From NCBI GenBank assembly GCA_945869675.1, contig CAMBPS010000020.1, positions 1 through 45,843 on the forward strand: a stretch of DNA of 45,843 nucleotides. The letters are read 5' to 3'. Below the pieces are notes generated by a model that had not been told where the DNA came from, did not search any database, and saw only the letters and a program-made list of their open reading frames with translations. This DNA is from Prosthecobacter debontii (lineage in GTDB: Bacteria; Verrucomicrobiota; Verrucomicrobiia; Verrucomicrobiales; Verrucomicrobiaceae). The first letter of the stretch is position 1; each line of letters opens with the position of its first letter. A program made the position numbers and the translations under genes. Positions 1-8,184 of the stretch are shown here, piece by piece.

Positions 1-43
1 TCGCCCGCCTGATTCAGGCTTATTTGCCCCATCCCCCACCGCC

Positions 44-1258
44 ATGCCCAAAAAGACCATCCGCGACATCGAACTGAGTAATAAACGCGTCCTCGTCCGT
101 GTGGACTTCAACGTCCCGCTGGATGAAAAAGACGGCAGCATGGTCATCACGGATGCCACACGTATTCAGGAGACTCTACCTACCCTGAACTACCTGATCG
201 AAAAAGGTGCCAAGGTCATCCTTTGCAGCCATTTGGGCCGTCCAAAAGGTCAGCGTGACCCGAAACAATCCCTCGCTCCCGTAGCCCCTGCACTGAGCGC
301 CTTGCTCGGACGTCCTGTTGAATTTTCGGAGGAAACCATTGGCGAATCCGCCAAGGCCAAAGCACTCGCCCTGCCAGCTGGTGGCGTCTTGCTGCTGGAA
401 AACACCCGCTTCCATGCTGGTGAAGAAAAGAATGAGGCTGAACTCGCCAAGGGTCTTGCTGACCTTGCTGACATCTTCGTCAATGACGCCTTTGGTTCTG
501 CCCACCGCGCACACAGCTCCACCGCTGGCGTCGCCGACTACTTGCCTGCCGTGTCCGGTTTGCTGATGGAAAAAGAGCTAACGTATCTGCACGACGAACT
601 AGAAAACCCAGAGCGTCCATTTGTCGTCATCCTCGGTGGAGCCAAGGTGAACGACAAGATTGAGGTCATCAATCGTCTCCTCGAAAAAGCCGACACTATC
701 ATTATCGGTGGAGGAATGGCCTACACCTTACGCAAGCTCGTCCAAGGTATCACCATTGGTAAAAGCCTCTACAAACCCGAATGGGAACCAATCGCCCAAG
801 CGGCCATCGATAAAGCCAAAAAGCTCGGCGTAAATTTGCTCATCCCTGTGGATGCCATGATCACAGACGCCTTTGACTTTGATGCTAAAAAACTTGGCAA
901 TACAAAATACACAGCCGTGAACGAGAACATCCCAGAAGGCTGGGAAGGTGTCGATATCGGCCCTGAATCCGTGAAGCTCTTCGCGGCTGAAATCGCCAAA
1001 GCCAAAACGGTCATCTGGAATGGCCCCATGGGTGTCTTTGAGATCAAAGAATCCGCCAAAGGCAGCTTCGACATCGCAGCCGCCATCGCTGAAAACACTG
1101 CCGCAAAAACCATCATCGGTGGTGGCGACAGCGTAAAAGCTGTCAAAAAAGCTGGTCTTGCCGATCAAATGACCTTCATCTCTACCGGCGGCGGTGCCAG
1201 CCTCGAACTCCTCGAAGGTAAAGTCCTACCAGGTGTCGCCTGCCTACAGGAGAAATAA
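44..1258 (+). CDS. pgk: Phosphoglycerate kinase
   Basis: Glycolytic enzyme that interconverts 1,3-bisphosphoglycerate + ADP and 3-phosphoglycerate + ATP in the cytoplasm. The 404-residue protein is full length for the family. Visible signatures are the N-terminal RVDFNVPL substrate loop (residues 19-26), the SHLGRPKG loop near residue 63-70, the NDAFGSAHR segment near 147-155 and the C-terminal GGGDSVKAV nucleotide-binding loop. The ATG at 44 starts exactly where family members begin (MPKKTIRDI). Only 43 bases precede it, so an upstream partner such as a glyceraldehyde-3-phosphate dehydrogenase gene may lie outside the window. tpiA follows on the same strand after 110 bases, consistent with a glycolytic operon. 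Confidence 0.98.
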   Translation: MPKKTIRDIELSNKRVLVRVDFNVPLDEKDGSMVITDATRIQETLPTLNYLIEKGAKVILCSHLGRPKGQRDPKQSLAPVAPALSALLGRPVEFSEETIGESAKAKALALPAGGVLLLENTRFHAGEEKNEAELAKGLADLADIFVNDAFGSAHRAHSSTAGVADYLPAVSGLLMEKELTYLHDELENPERPFVVILGGAKVNDKIEVINRLLEKADTIIIGGGMAYTLRKLVQGITIGKSLYKPEWEPIAQAAIDKAKKLGVNLLIPVDAMITDAFDFDAKKLGNTKYTAVNENIPEGWEGVDIGPESVKLFAAEIAKAKTVIWNGPMGVFEIKESAKGSFDIAAAIAENTAAKTIIGGGDSVKAVKKAGLADQMTFISTGGGASLELLEGKVLPGVACLQEK

Positions 1259-1274
1259 GCACCGAAGTTTGCAT

Positions 1275-1299
1275 TGGTTTGCGGTCGTCTCGCAAACCA
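1275..1299 (+). promoter_or_regulatory. Hairpin between pgk and tpiA
   Basis: A perfect 9-bp inverted repeat, TGGTTTGCG (1275-1283) and CGCAAACCA (1291-1299), encloses a 7-base loop. No T tract follows, so it is not a convincing intrinsic terminator. It could be an mRNA processing or stabilising element between the two cistrons. The core GCAAAC recurs nearby (see findings). Confidence 0.45.
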
Positions 1300-1368
1300 G
1301 CCCTTCTGAAAAGCACTGCAAACAATAGCCAACCATCGCAAACAACTGTAAACCTCCCCCAAAAATCT

Positions 1369-2154
1369 ATGCGTAAGCCCATCATCGCCGCTAACTGGAA
1401 AATGCACATGACCCCGCAGGAGACGGATGACTTTCTCCGCGCCTTTGCTCGTCTCGTACCTGAAAAATGCCCGGTTCAAATCGTCGTATCTCCGCCTTTT
1501 GTGAGCCTTTGCAAAGCTCAGGAAGTTCTTCAAAATGCCCGTGAAAATAGTGTTGAGCTTGCTGCCCAAAACATGAGCCAGTTCCCTGCTGGGGCCTACA
1601 CAGGTGAAATCAGTGCACGCATGATCAAAGACTGCGGCTGCAAGCATGTCATCTTGGGACATAGTGAGCGCCGCAGCATCTATGGAGAAACCAACGCCAT
1701 CATCAATGCCAAACTCCTAGCCGCCCTCGAAGCACGCCTGCTGCCCATCCTTTGCATCGGCGAAACCCTCGAAGAGCGTGATGGCGGCTTGATCGAAAAA
1801 ATTCTAGAAAGCCAATTGCGTGAGTCCCTTGCCGAAGTAGGCGCGCGTCGCGTGCTAGATTGCGTCATCGCTTACGAACCCGTCTGGGCGATCGGAACAG
1901 GCCGCACCGCCAGCCCGTTGCAGGCTCAGGAAGCCCATGCTTTCACCCGCAGCGTCCTGACCGACATGTTCGGCGAGGACACCGCGCAGAAACTACGCAT
2001 CCAGTACGGTGGCAGTGTCAAGCCAAGCAATATGGCTGAACTCATCAGCCAAAAAGACGTGGATGGAGCTCTGGTCGGTGGAGCCAGCATGGAGCCCGGA
2101 AGCTTCTGGGAAATCTGCCGTGCAGCGATCGACTACGTCAACGCTGTGGCGTAA
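1369..2154 (+). CDS. tpiA: Triosephosphate isomerase
   Basis: Interconverts dihydroxyacetone phosphate and glyceraldehyde 3-phosphate. The 261-residue protein shows the whole family signature set: AANWKMH with catalytic Lys11, ILGHSERR with catalytic His98, and AYEPVWAIGTG with catalytic Glu170, plus the phosphate-binding YGGSVKPSN and ALVGGASM loops near the C-terminus. The reading frame is open upstream to 1279, but those 30 extra codons read like non-coding DNA and contain the intercistronic repeats. The ATG at 1369 gives the canonical N-terminus MRKPIIAANWK and is preferred. It is transcribed with pgk and followed at once by an intrinsic terminator. Confidence 0.97.
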   Translation: MRKPIIAANWKMHMTPQETDDFLRAFARLVPEKCPVQIVVSPPFVSLCKAQEVLQNARENSVELAAQNMSQFPAGAYTGEISARMIKDCGCKHVILGHSERRSIYGETNAIINAKLLAALEARLLPILCIGETLEERDGGLIEKILESQLRESLAEVGARRVLDCVIAYEPVWAIGTGRTASPLQAQEAHAFTRSVLTDMFGEDTAQKLRIQYGGSVKPSNMAELISQKDVDGALVGGASMEPGSFWEICRAAIDYVNAVA

Positions 2155-2177
2155 TCTTCAAGATTCATCGATTTTTG

Positions 2178-2215
2178 AAACAGGGCTGCTCTCAATAGCA
2201 GTCCTGTTTTATTTG
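2178..2215 (+). terminator. Intrinsic terminator after tpiA
   Basis: A 13-bp stem with one G-U pair is formed by AAACAGGGCTGCT (2178-2190) and AGCAGTCCTGTTT (2197-2209), with a 6-base loop, followed by a T-rich run (TATTTGT). It starts 24 bases after the tpiA stop codon and fits a Rho-independent terminator for pgk-tpiA. Confidence 0.85.
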
Positions 2216-2861
2216 TGCCGATGAGTAAAACCCACTTAGGATCATTTCAGGGTACCCGCAAGGCTCTAGAAACGAGGCCTAATTACCCGCTAAGGCGTTA
2301 CTTTTGACCTGCAAGCTCGCTGCCAGGACCAGCGCCACAGGTGGTCTCTAGACCCATTCTCAGCTATCCGCGTTGCCACCCATGACAGTAACCCTGTAAT
2401 ACAAGTTTACATCGGACTAGCGAATACACTGTATTCATCATTAAACCTAGATCCGAGAATGGAAGATCGTTGAGTTGCGCCAGGGCTTGGTTTCACAAAG
2501 CTTCTTCGACTCGAAGCGGCTGTGTCTTGGGTGACACCGCCCGAGAGGCAAAAAGCCTTGTGGAATCAATGACGGATGCAAATCGGCGGTCAGCCATTCC
2601 TGAATCTAGCAGACAATCCACGGGGCGTGGGATGTGGAACAAAGAGTAACTTTGGCCGTATGAGTCGGAGACAACAAAGCAACTGGAGAACCAATTTTAC
2701 AGGAAAACAGAAAGACATGATTTACAGGTCAGAACTCATTCCTGTGAATCCTGTTTTCCTGTTAATCCTGTGATTAGAAACTCGAATCACGAACAGTCTC
2801 ATATCATCCATGGCGGGCGAAACATCGCGTAACTCTAGGGCAAGTTAGTCGGGAGGTGAAA
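2216..2861. other. Gene-poor stretch with no recognisable gene
   Basis: About 650 bases between the tpiA terminator and the end of the minus-strand BPL_N gene. No reading frame here looks protein-like in composition; the longest plus-strand frame (2576-2773, 65 codons) has no recognisable domain and runs through an inverted repeat. I looked for RNase P RNA, SRP RNA, tmRNA and tRNA hallmarks and found none. The stretch may hold decayed sequence or an unrecognised RNA. The one clear structure is the inverted repeat at 2699-2762. Confidence 0.5.
2699..2762. repeat. Two-part inverted repeat built on ACAGGA/TCCTGT units
   Basis: The outer arms ACAGGAAAACAG (2699-2710) and CTGTTTTCCTGT (2751-2762) are perfectly complementary. 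The inner arms GATTTACAGG (2719-2728) and CCTGTGAATC (2741-2750) pair with one mismatch, leaving an 8-base bulge on the left and a 12-base loop. The right arm is a string of ATCCTGT-like units. This resembles short dispersed palindromic repeats of bacterial intergenic DNA, but no second copy was seen in this window. Confidence 0.6.
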
Positions 2862-3698
2862 TCATGGGGCATCCATACCAGCCGCCCAGAGCACACCGCG
2901 CGGAAGGAGATGCTCCAAGCCAGGCGTATTTTCTGGATGCGGGCTGGAAATAAACACACGGCCTTTTCCAAAGGCACCCTGAGCCTGAGCAGGTGAATTC
3001 ACCATGACACCAACAGGCGTGCCATTCAAAGCAATCTCCGATTTGTACACTGAGATCGTCGTGTAGGCCGGAATATCCGTGCGTTCGGCGGGCTTGATGA
3101 CTGGACCATTTCCATAACGAACTTTAAAAGTGCCCTGAACATTACCCAAAAGCTTCTTGCCATCTTGGGTGATTTCGGAGTCTAAGAAGGCCTTCCCGCG
3201 TTGCCATTTGCTGGAAACCGTACTGGCGTTTAAAATGCCAAGGCCCCATTTAAAATTCGAGCAAGCAAGATAAGCCCCAGCACAAACGCCAACATAACCC
3301 CCACCGCTACGAATATACTCACGAACATTATTCCGCCCTGCCTCACCGATGGATTCCGCCTGTTGACTGCCTGAACCCCCGGAAAACGCAACCACATCAA
3401 ACTGCTTTAGGTCAATCGTAGCCCACTCCTTAGCCTTCACGCGAGTTACCGTTGCCTCAGGGATAGACTTGATACAATCACTCACATTTTCGATCCCCTC
3501 ATGAGGTGCTCCTTTGCCATCAAAGATCGCCACTTTAATGGGTTTTGTCTTTGCTGGAGGAGCTATGATCATCTTCATCCCATTCACATCCGGGGGGATG
3601 ACCTTGGAGTTTACTTTTGATGTTTCAGCCTTGATCATCCAAAAAGTGCTCAGAAAAAGTGTCCCGATAAGGAAGCATTGAGTTTGTCTTGTTTTCAT
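2862..3698 (-). CDS. Secreted BPL_N / class I glutamine amidotransferase-like protein
   Basis: The 278-residue product has an N-terminal signal peptide (basic MKTRQTQ then a hydrophobic run ending near the KAET site). An amidotransferase-like fold follows: a VAIFDGKGAP strand near residue 56, DVVAFSGGSGSQ near 101-112, and a nucleophile elbow GVCAGAYLAC with candidate catalytic Cys139. These features match the BPL_N family (N-terminal domain of eukaryotic biotin-protein ligase), whose bacterial members are often exported and of unknown substrate. The ATG at 3698 is chosen over the in-frame ATG at 3707 because it places the signal peptide properly. No obvious partner gene; it is divergent from the sulfatase at 3893. 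Role unknown beyond the fold. Confidence 0.8.
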   Translation of the reverse strand: MKTRQTQCFLIGTLFLSTFWMIKAETSKVNSKVIPPDVNGMKMIIAPPAKTKPIKVAIFDGKGAPHEGIENVSDCIKSIPEATVTRVKAKEWATIDLKQFDVVAFSGGSGSQQAESIGEAGRNNVREYIRSGGGYVGVCAGAYLACSNFKWGLGILNASTVSSKWQRGKAFLDSEITQDGKKLLGNVQGTFKVRYGNGPVIKPAERTDIPAYTTISVYKSEIALNGTPVGVMVNSPAQAQGAFGKGRVFISSPHPENTPGLEHLLPRGVLWAAGMDAP

Positions 3699-3892
3699 GT
3701 GAGTCATTAATCATACAGGCAAGACATGAACTAACATTCATCGCCTCCCCAAAATAAGTCAGCCTACGCCGATCCTCTGCAAGTCAATATCCGCAGCCGC
3801 TCCGCTACCGTAGCAGGCGCACTAAAAAATCGGATGGTTTAAGCTGAATCTATAAGGTGAAATACAAGTCACTTCGCATCGTTTTATGGACC

Positions 3893-5353
3893 ATGAAGTT
3901 CCTCTTTGCTCTCATTTTGTCACTCGCCTTCGCAGCATCCTCCTTTGCGGCAAAGCCTAACATCCTCTTCCTGCTCAGCGATGACCATAGTTATCCTTTT
4001 CTTAGCATTTATGGTGACACGAACGTCAAAACTCCGACACTAGACCAACTCGCAGCGGAGGGCATGAAGTTTCACCGCTTTTTCACTGGGGCACCGCAGT
4101 GCGTGCCTTCACGCGCCACTCTGATGACGGGGCGGTCACCCGTAGCCGCACGCATGACGCGCTTCTCGGCACCACTGCCGCATGATGAGATCACGTTCCC
4201 AGAACTGCTTCGTGATAAAGGCGGCTACTTCACTGGCATCTGCGGCCGCAGCTTTCACCTCGATGGATCTGGCAAAGGCGGGCCTGAGATCGCTCGCGTG
4301 TTTGAGGAGCATGAGCTGAAGACCTTTGAAAAGAGGGTCGATTTCCTAAATGGCTGTGGCGACCCTGCAGTCGCTGACACCTTTGCCGCCTTTCTTGACA
4401 AAAAGCCTACTGACAAGCCATTTTTCATGTGGGCAAACTTCAGCGATCCACATCATGCCTGGAATGCACCCGCTGAATTTCGACCTGATCCTGCCTCACT
4501 GAAAGTGCCGGCGCATTGGCCAGATCTACCCGGTGTGCGCGAGCAACTCGCCGATTACTGCGCCGAGGTGAATCGCGTGGACCGCACCGTCGCGGGCGTG
4601 CTCGATGTATTGCAAAAGCGTGGACTCATGGACAACACCATCATCGTTTTCTGCGGCGACAACGGTATGGCAATGCCCCATGGCAAAGGCTCACTCTACG
4701 ACCCTGGCTCAAATGTGCCCTTTCTAGTGCGCTGGCCAGGCGTGGTAAAGCCCGGTGGCGATTCACGTGCGCTCATCAGCGCTGAAGATCTCGCGCCCAC
4801 GCTCCTCGCTGCTGCAGGACTTGCCGCAGGTCCAAAAATGAGTGGTGTGAGCTTTTTACAACTGCTCAAAGGCGAAGAGCATACCCCAAGGAAACACCTG
4901 TTCGTTGAGCGTGGCCCGCATGGCTCCGCGCCAGTGCAGGCAGACATGACAAATGCCGGCTACGACCTCGCTCGCGCCGTACGCAGTGATCGCTTCAAAT
5001 TCATCTACAATGGCACGCCGTGGATCCCGTATTCGCCCGTCGATTCCGCCGGAGGTCAGGCTTGGAAGCAAATGCAGGAAGCCCATGCTGCCGGGAAACT
5101 TCCAGAAGGGATGGTGACCACCTATTTCACCACACCACGTCCGGTTTATGAGCTCTACGACCTCCAAGCCGATCCCGCCGAGTTGAACAACCTCAGCGGT
5201 AACCCCGAAATCGCCAAGACCGAACACGAACTGCGGGCTGCACTGGCTAAAAAAATGATTCTCGATTGGGATTACCTACCACTTCCTGATCTCATGGAAG
5301 GCAATGCGGGCGAAGCTGGCGGAAAGAAAGGCAAAGGCAAAAAGAAAAAGTAG
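3893..5353 (+). CDS. Exported sulfatase (formylglycine-dependent)
   Basis: Hydrolyses sulfate esters; the exact substrate is unknown. A signal peptide (MKFLFALILSLAFAASSFA) is followed directly by the sulfatase start KPNILFLLSDDH, which supplies metal-binding Asp residues. The activation motif CVPSR (Cys70 from this start) is the canonical C-x-P-S-R site for conversion to formylglycine. Further signatures are the FCGDNGMAMPHGKGSLYDPG segment, split here only for length, and the C-terminal YELYDLQADPAELNNL stretch typical of choline-sulfatase/arylsulfatase A-like proteins. The frame is open from a GTG at 3857, but the ATG at 3893 gives a clean signal peptide. The extreme C-terminus is a Gly/Lys tail (GGKKGKGKKKK) also found in neighbours. 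Confidence 0.93.
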   Translation: MKFLFALILSLAFAASSFAAKPNILFLLSDDHSYPFLSIYGDTNVKTPTLDQLAAEGMKFHRFFTGAPQCVPSRATLMTGRSPVAARMTRFSAPLPHDEITFPELLRDKGGYFTGICGRSFHLDGSGKGGPEIARVFEEHELKTFEKRVDFLNGCGDPAVADTFAAFLDKKPTDKPFFMWANFSDPHHAWNAPAEFRPDPASLKVPAHWPDLPGVREQLADYCAEVNRVDRTVAGVLDVLQKRGLMDNTIIVFCGDNGMAMPHGKGSLYDPGSNVPFLVRWPGVVKPGGDSRALISAEDLAPTLLAAAGLAAGPKMSGVSFLQLLKGEEHTPRKHLFVERGPHGSAPVQADMTNAGYDLARAVRSDRFKFIYNGTPWIPYSPVDSAGGQAWKQMQEAHAAGKLPEGMVTTYFTTPRPVYELYDLQADPAELNNLSGNPEIAKTEHELRAALAKKMILDWDYLPLPDLMEGNAGEAGGKKGKGKKKK

Positions 5354-5434
5354 CGCCGATTAATAATCAATGTCTTGAGCAAAGACCCCTGCGTTCGTGA
5401 TCCCGCACGCTATTCGAATTTGTTCCTTAACTTG

Positions 5435-5454
5435 AGTGCTATTCATGTAGCACT
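5435..5454. terminator. Short hairpin between convergent genes
   Basis: The inverted repeat AGTGCTA (5435-5441) / TAGCACT (5448-5454) with a 6-base loop is followed by TTTAC on the plus strand. It lies between the sulfatase end (5353) and the end of the minus-strand gene at 5506. The T tract is poor, so its role as terminator is uncertain. Confidence 0.35.
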
Positions 5455-5505
5455 TTACAATGACCTAGTTTGACGCGGCTAGAGACGTCGTTGTGTCGAT
5501 ACAAA

Positions 5506-6510
5506 CTACGGTTTAGAGATGGCAATGCCGCCAGTGACCATGCTGCTCGGCTTGACATTGAGATCAGAACCGGAGTGATTCGTAATCGTACAGATCGCGG
5601 TGGCTGAGGTGAGGCCGACCACTTTGATCGTGGTGCCTGCGGGGAAGATTGCGCCTGCCGCCGTCGAGGCATCAGCAGCATTGCTGCTTGCGAAAGCCGT
5701 GCCGGAGTCGTCCGCAAGGATTGTCGCGGCGATGTGGATCGGTGCGCTAGGCACAACGCCTAGACCGATACTGCAGGCCCCGTTTATCTGGATGCTCGAC
5801 ACGCTGATCTGATTCGCGAAATTAATGGTGCCACCATTGATCGTCAGAATGCCAGAGGCCATGAAGGGTGCTGATGAAACTATCGAGCCTGAAGCATTGT
5901 TCGTGAAGCCAGTTCCGCTAATAAGAGAACTACCTGTAAGATTGATCGACGTGCTCCCCAGTCCTTGGATCGCTCCTACAGTCGGAGGGTTCAACATTTG
6001 CGTGCCAGTGGCTGTGGGGATGGGGATTGGTCCACGCACCAGTCCGCTATTCGGGCCTAACAAGCTCAGCGTATTGTTGACGAGTGTTACCAGGTTTGTC
6101 ATTTGGGCGCTAACCGAAGTGATTGCTGATGGCGGTATTTGCGCATTAAGGATCATCCCAGCCGAGCCAAGACGGTTATTACTCAGAGTGAGACTGCCCC
6201 CAATAACAGTCGGTAATCCGGTAGCTATGTTCGGAATTGAGATCTGACGTGGACTCCTGATGCGTTCAGCCCATGAGAATAGAGGTTTCTGACTGGGACC
6301 TCGAAACACCGCATCCCCCGTCAGACGAATGGCAGCTGCATGGAATGACACCGTCGACATTGCCTGGGGTGCAGCAGCAAAGCTACCCATTGGGCAGATA
6401 AGAACCATGACTAATGCCAGATTAGCGAGGTTAGGATGCGCGAACGATTTCGTAAGTCTGTGGCTAAAGAAAATGCCCAATAGTGTCAAACTGTTTTCAA
6501 AGCTTAGCAA
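5506..6510 (-). CDS. Exported Ser/Thr/Ile-rich protein of unknown function
   Basis: A 334-residue protein with a hydrophobic N-terminal segment (about residues 28-46, ending GSFAAAPQA) that looks like a signal peptide. The rest is low in charge and rich in Ser, Thr, Ile, Gly and Asn, with short strands such as LTINGGTINFANQISVSSIQ (residues about 241-260), which suggest a beta-helical or autotransporter-passenger-like surface protein. No transporter barrel, anchor motif or enzyme signature is visible. The start is uncertain: the frame opens with a TTG at 6510, and no ATG precedes the hydrophobic segment. Base composition and codon pattern are coding-like. Function not recognised. Confidence 0.6.
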   Translation of the reverse strand: MLSFENSLTLLGIFFSHRLTKSFAHPNLANLALVMVLICPMGSFAAAPQAMSTVSFHAAAIRLTGDAVFRGPSQKPLFSWAERIRSPRQISIPNIATGLPTVIGGSLTLSNNRLGSAGMILNAQIPPSAITSVSAQMTNLVTLVNNTLSLLGPNSGLVRGPIPIPTATGTQMLNPPTVGAIQGLGSTSINLTGSSLISGTGFTNNASGSIVSSAPFMASGILTINGGTINFANQISVSSIQINGACSIGLGVVPSAPIHIAATILADDSGTAFASSNAADASTAAGAIFPAGTTIKVVGLTSATAICTITNHSGSDLNVKPSSMVTGGIAISKP

Positions 6511-6605
6511 AGCCCATCGGCGTCTATGATGTCCCGCAGTTTATACCCGCTCCGAATGCGATTTTAATCTCCCCAAAAATCTCGACGATCCTATATTTCT
6601 GCGTT

Positions 6606-6643
6606 TTCAGCCATGCTACTTGGAGTTTGCGCGTATGGCTGAA
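6606..6643 (+). promoter_or_regulatory. Hairpin in the leader of the radical SAM gene
   Basis: A perfect 9-bp inverted repeat, TTCAGCCAT (6606-6614) and ATGGCTGAA (6635-6643), with a 20-base loop, lies 19 bases before the ATG at 6663. It could be a leader hairpin or a regulator site. It is far too short to be a cobalamin riboswitch. Confidence 0.35.
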
Positions 6644-6662
6644 GCCGCCACAGTGAAGGCTC

Positions 6663-8177
6663 ATGCCGGATATCGTCCTTGCCACGCTTAATGCTAAATA
6701 CATTCACGCCTCTTTCGGGCTGCGCTATCTCATGGCTAACCTGGGCGAGCTTCGGGATCGAGCCTGCATGGCTGAGTTCATCATCAATCAGCAGCCTCTT
6801 GAAATCGTTGAAGCGATCCTGCTGCACGAGCCACGCATTGTGGGGTTTGGCGTTTACATTTGGAATGTGGAGCAGACAACGGAAGTGGTGGCCCTGCTAA
6901 AACGCATCCGTCCCGAGTTGATAATCATCTTGGGGGGGCCGGAGGTGTCTTATGAGACGGAGGGGCAGTCGATCGTGGCGCTTGCTGACCATGTCATCAC
7001 AGGCGAGGCCGATGTGAAGTTTGCTCAAGTTTGTCGTGAGCTTTTGAGCAGTGATGCAGCTCCACCCAAAATCATCGCTGCCGAATTGCCTGCAGTGAAC
7101 AATCTAGCATCACCGTACGAACTGTACTCGGATGATGATCTCAAAAACCGCGTAATCTATGTGGAAGCCTCACGCGGCTGCCCGTTCACTTGTGAGTTCT
7201 GTTTGTCATCGCTAGACATTCCGGTTCGGGCTTTTAACACAGAGGCTTTTCTAGCGTCAATGCAAAGACTGTTAGACCGAGGGGTAAAACAATTCAAGTT
7301 TGTCGATCGCACCTTCAATCTGCATTTGCCAACAAGCATGGGCATTTTGCAATTCTTCCTGGATCGCTGGCATGAGGGCTTGTTCCTGCACTTTGAAATG
7401 GTGCCTGATCGTCTTCCGGAGCAATTGCGTGCACTGATCAAACAGTTCCCGCCAGGCGCGGTGCAGTTTGAAGTAGGCATCCAGACCTTTGATGATGCCA
7501 CGTCCAAAAATATCAGCCGCCGTCAGAATCTAGACCGCTTGGAAGATAACTTCCGCTTTCTACGTGAGGAGACGGGGGTGCACATTCATGCGGATCTCAT
7601 CGTGGGGCTTCCCGGAGAAGGAATCGAGAGTTTTGGCCGTGGGTTTGATCGTTTAGTGAAGCTAAATCCGCAGGAGATCCAAGTCGGCATCCTGAAGCGT
7701 CTGCGCGGCACGCCCATCGTCCGCCATGATGACGAATACTGCATGGTGTATGCACCGCATCCGCCCTATGAGATTTTATCCACACGTGATATTTCATTCC
7801 CAGAGATGCAGCGCATGAGACGCTTTGCCCGCTACTGGGATCTGGTGGCAAACAGTGGTAACTTCACTAGCACGCTTCAACTTCTCTGGCGGGATAAAGC
7901 ATCTCCCTTCCAAGAATTCATGCGCTTTAGCAACTGGTTAAACATCACTCTTCGACGCACGCATATGATCGCCCTGCACGTGATCGCTCAGAGCTTATTT
8001 GACTTCTTGATTAAAGAAAGCGGTGTGAACCATGAACTAGCAGCGACGACTTTAGAAGCCGATTGGCATCGCACCCCGAGCCGCGAAGCCCTAAGCCTGC
8101 GCGGCAAAATGGTCTCTGCTGAAAAACCTGCTGCTCTGCGTGCGGCCCGCCGTCAGGCACGTCACGTTCAACAGTAA
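6663..8177 (+). CDS. B12-binding radical SAM protein (DUF4080 type)
   Basis: The 504-residue cytoplasmic protein has an N-terminal cobalamin-binding-like Rossmann domain (residues about 1-135: [33 protein letters not shown]). A radical SAM core follows with the cluster motif [10 protein letters not shown] (Cys173, Cys177, Cys180) and a GLPGEG loop, then a C-terminal region matching DUF4080. Members are annotated as B12-binding radical SAM proteins, but most have no proven substrate. The ATG at 6663 fits the family N-terminus ([15 protein letters not shown]). The gene is monocistronic; it is divergent from the exported protein at 6510 and ends 7 bases before the convergent alginate-lyase-family gene. 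Confidence 0.92.
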   Translation: MPDIVLATLNAKYIHASFGLRYLMANLGELRDRACMAEFIINQQPLEIVEAILLHEPRIVGFGVYIWNVEQTTEVVALLKRIRPELIIILGGPEVSYETEGQSIVALADHVITGEADVKFAQVCRELLSSDAAPPKIIAAELPAVNNLASPYELYSDDDLKNRVIYVEASRGCPFTCEFCLSSLDIPVRAFNTEAFLASMQRLLDRGVKQFKFVDRTFNLHLPTSMGILQFFLDRWHEGLFLHFEMVPDRLPEQLRALIKQFPPGAVQFEVGIQTFDDATSKNISRRQNLDRLEDNFRFLREETGVHIHADLIVGLPGEGIESFGRGFDRLVKLNPQEIQVGILKRLRGTPIVRHDDEYCMVYAPHPPYEILSTRDISFPEMQRMRRFARYWDLVANSGNFTSTLQLLWRDKASPFQEFMRFSNWLNITLRRTHMIALHVIAQSLFDFLIKESGVNHELAATTLEADWHRTPSREALSLRGKMVSAEKPAALRAARRQARHVQQ

Positions 8178-8184
8178 AACCAGC

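Noticed and set aside
1279..1368. Longer tpiA N-terminus
   Set aside because: The added 30 residues have no counterpart in triosephosphate isomerases and coincide with nucleotide repeats.
2216..2861. Possible structured RNA gene (RNase P, SRP RNA, tmRNA or tRNA)
   Set aside because: None of their conserved core sequences was found; a covariance-model search would be decisive.
6560..6662. Possible cobalamin riboswitch before the B12-binding radical SAM gene
   Set aside because: No B12 box and far too little sequence for the class; only a simple hairpin is present.
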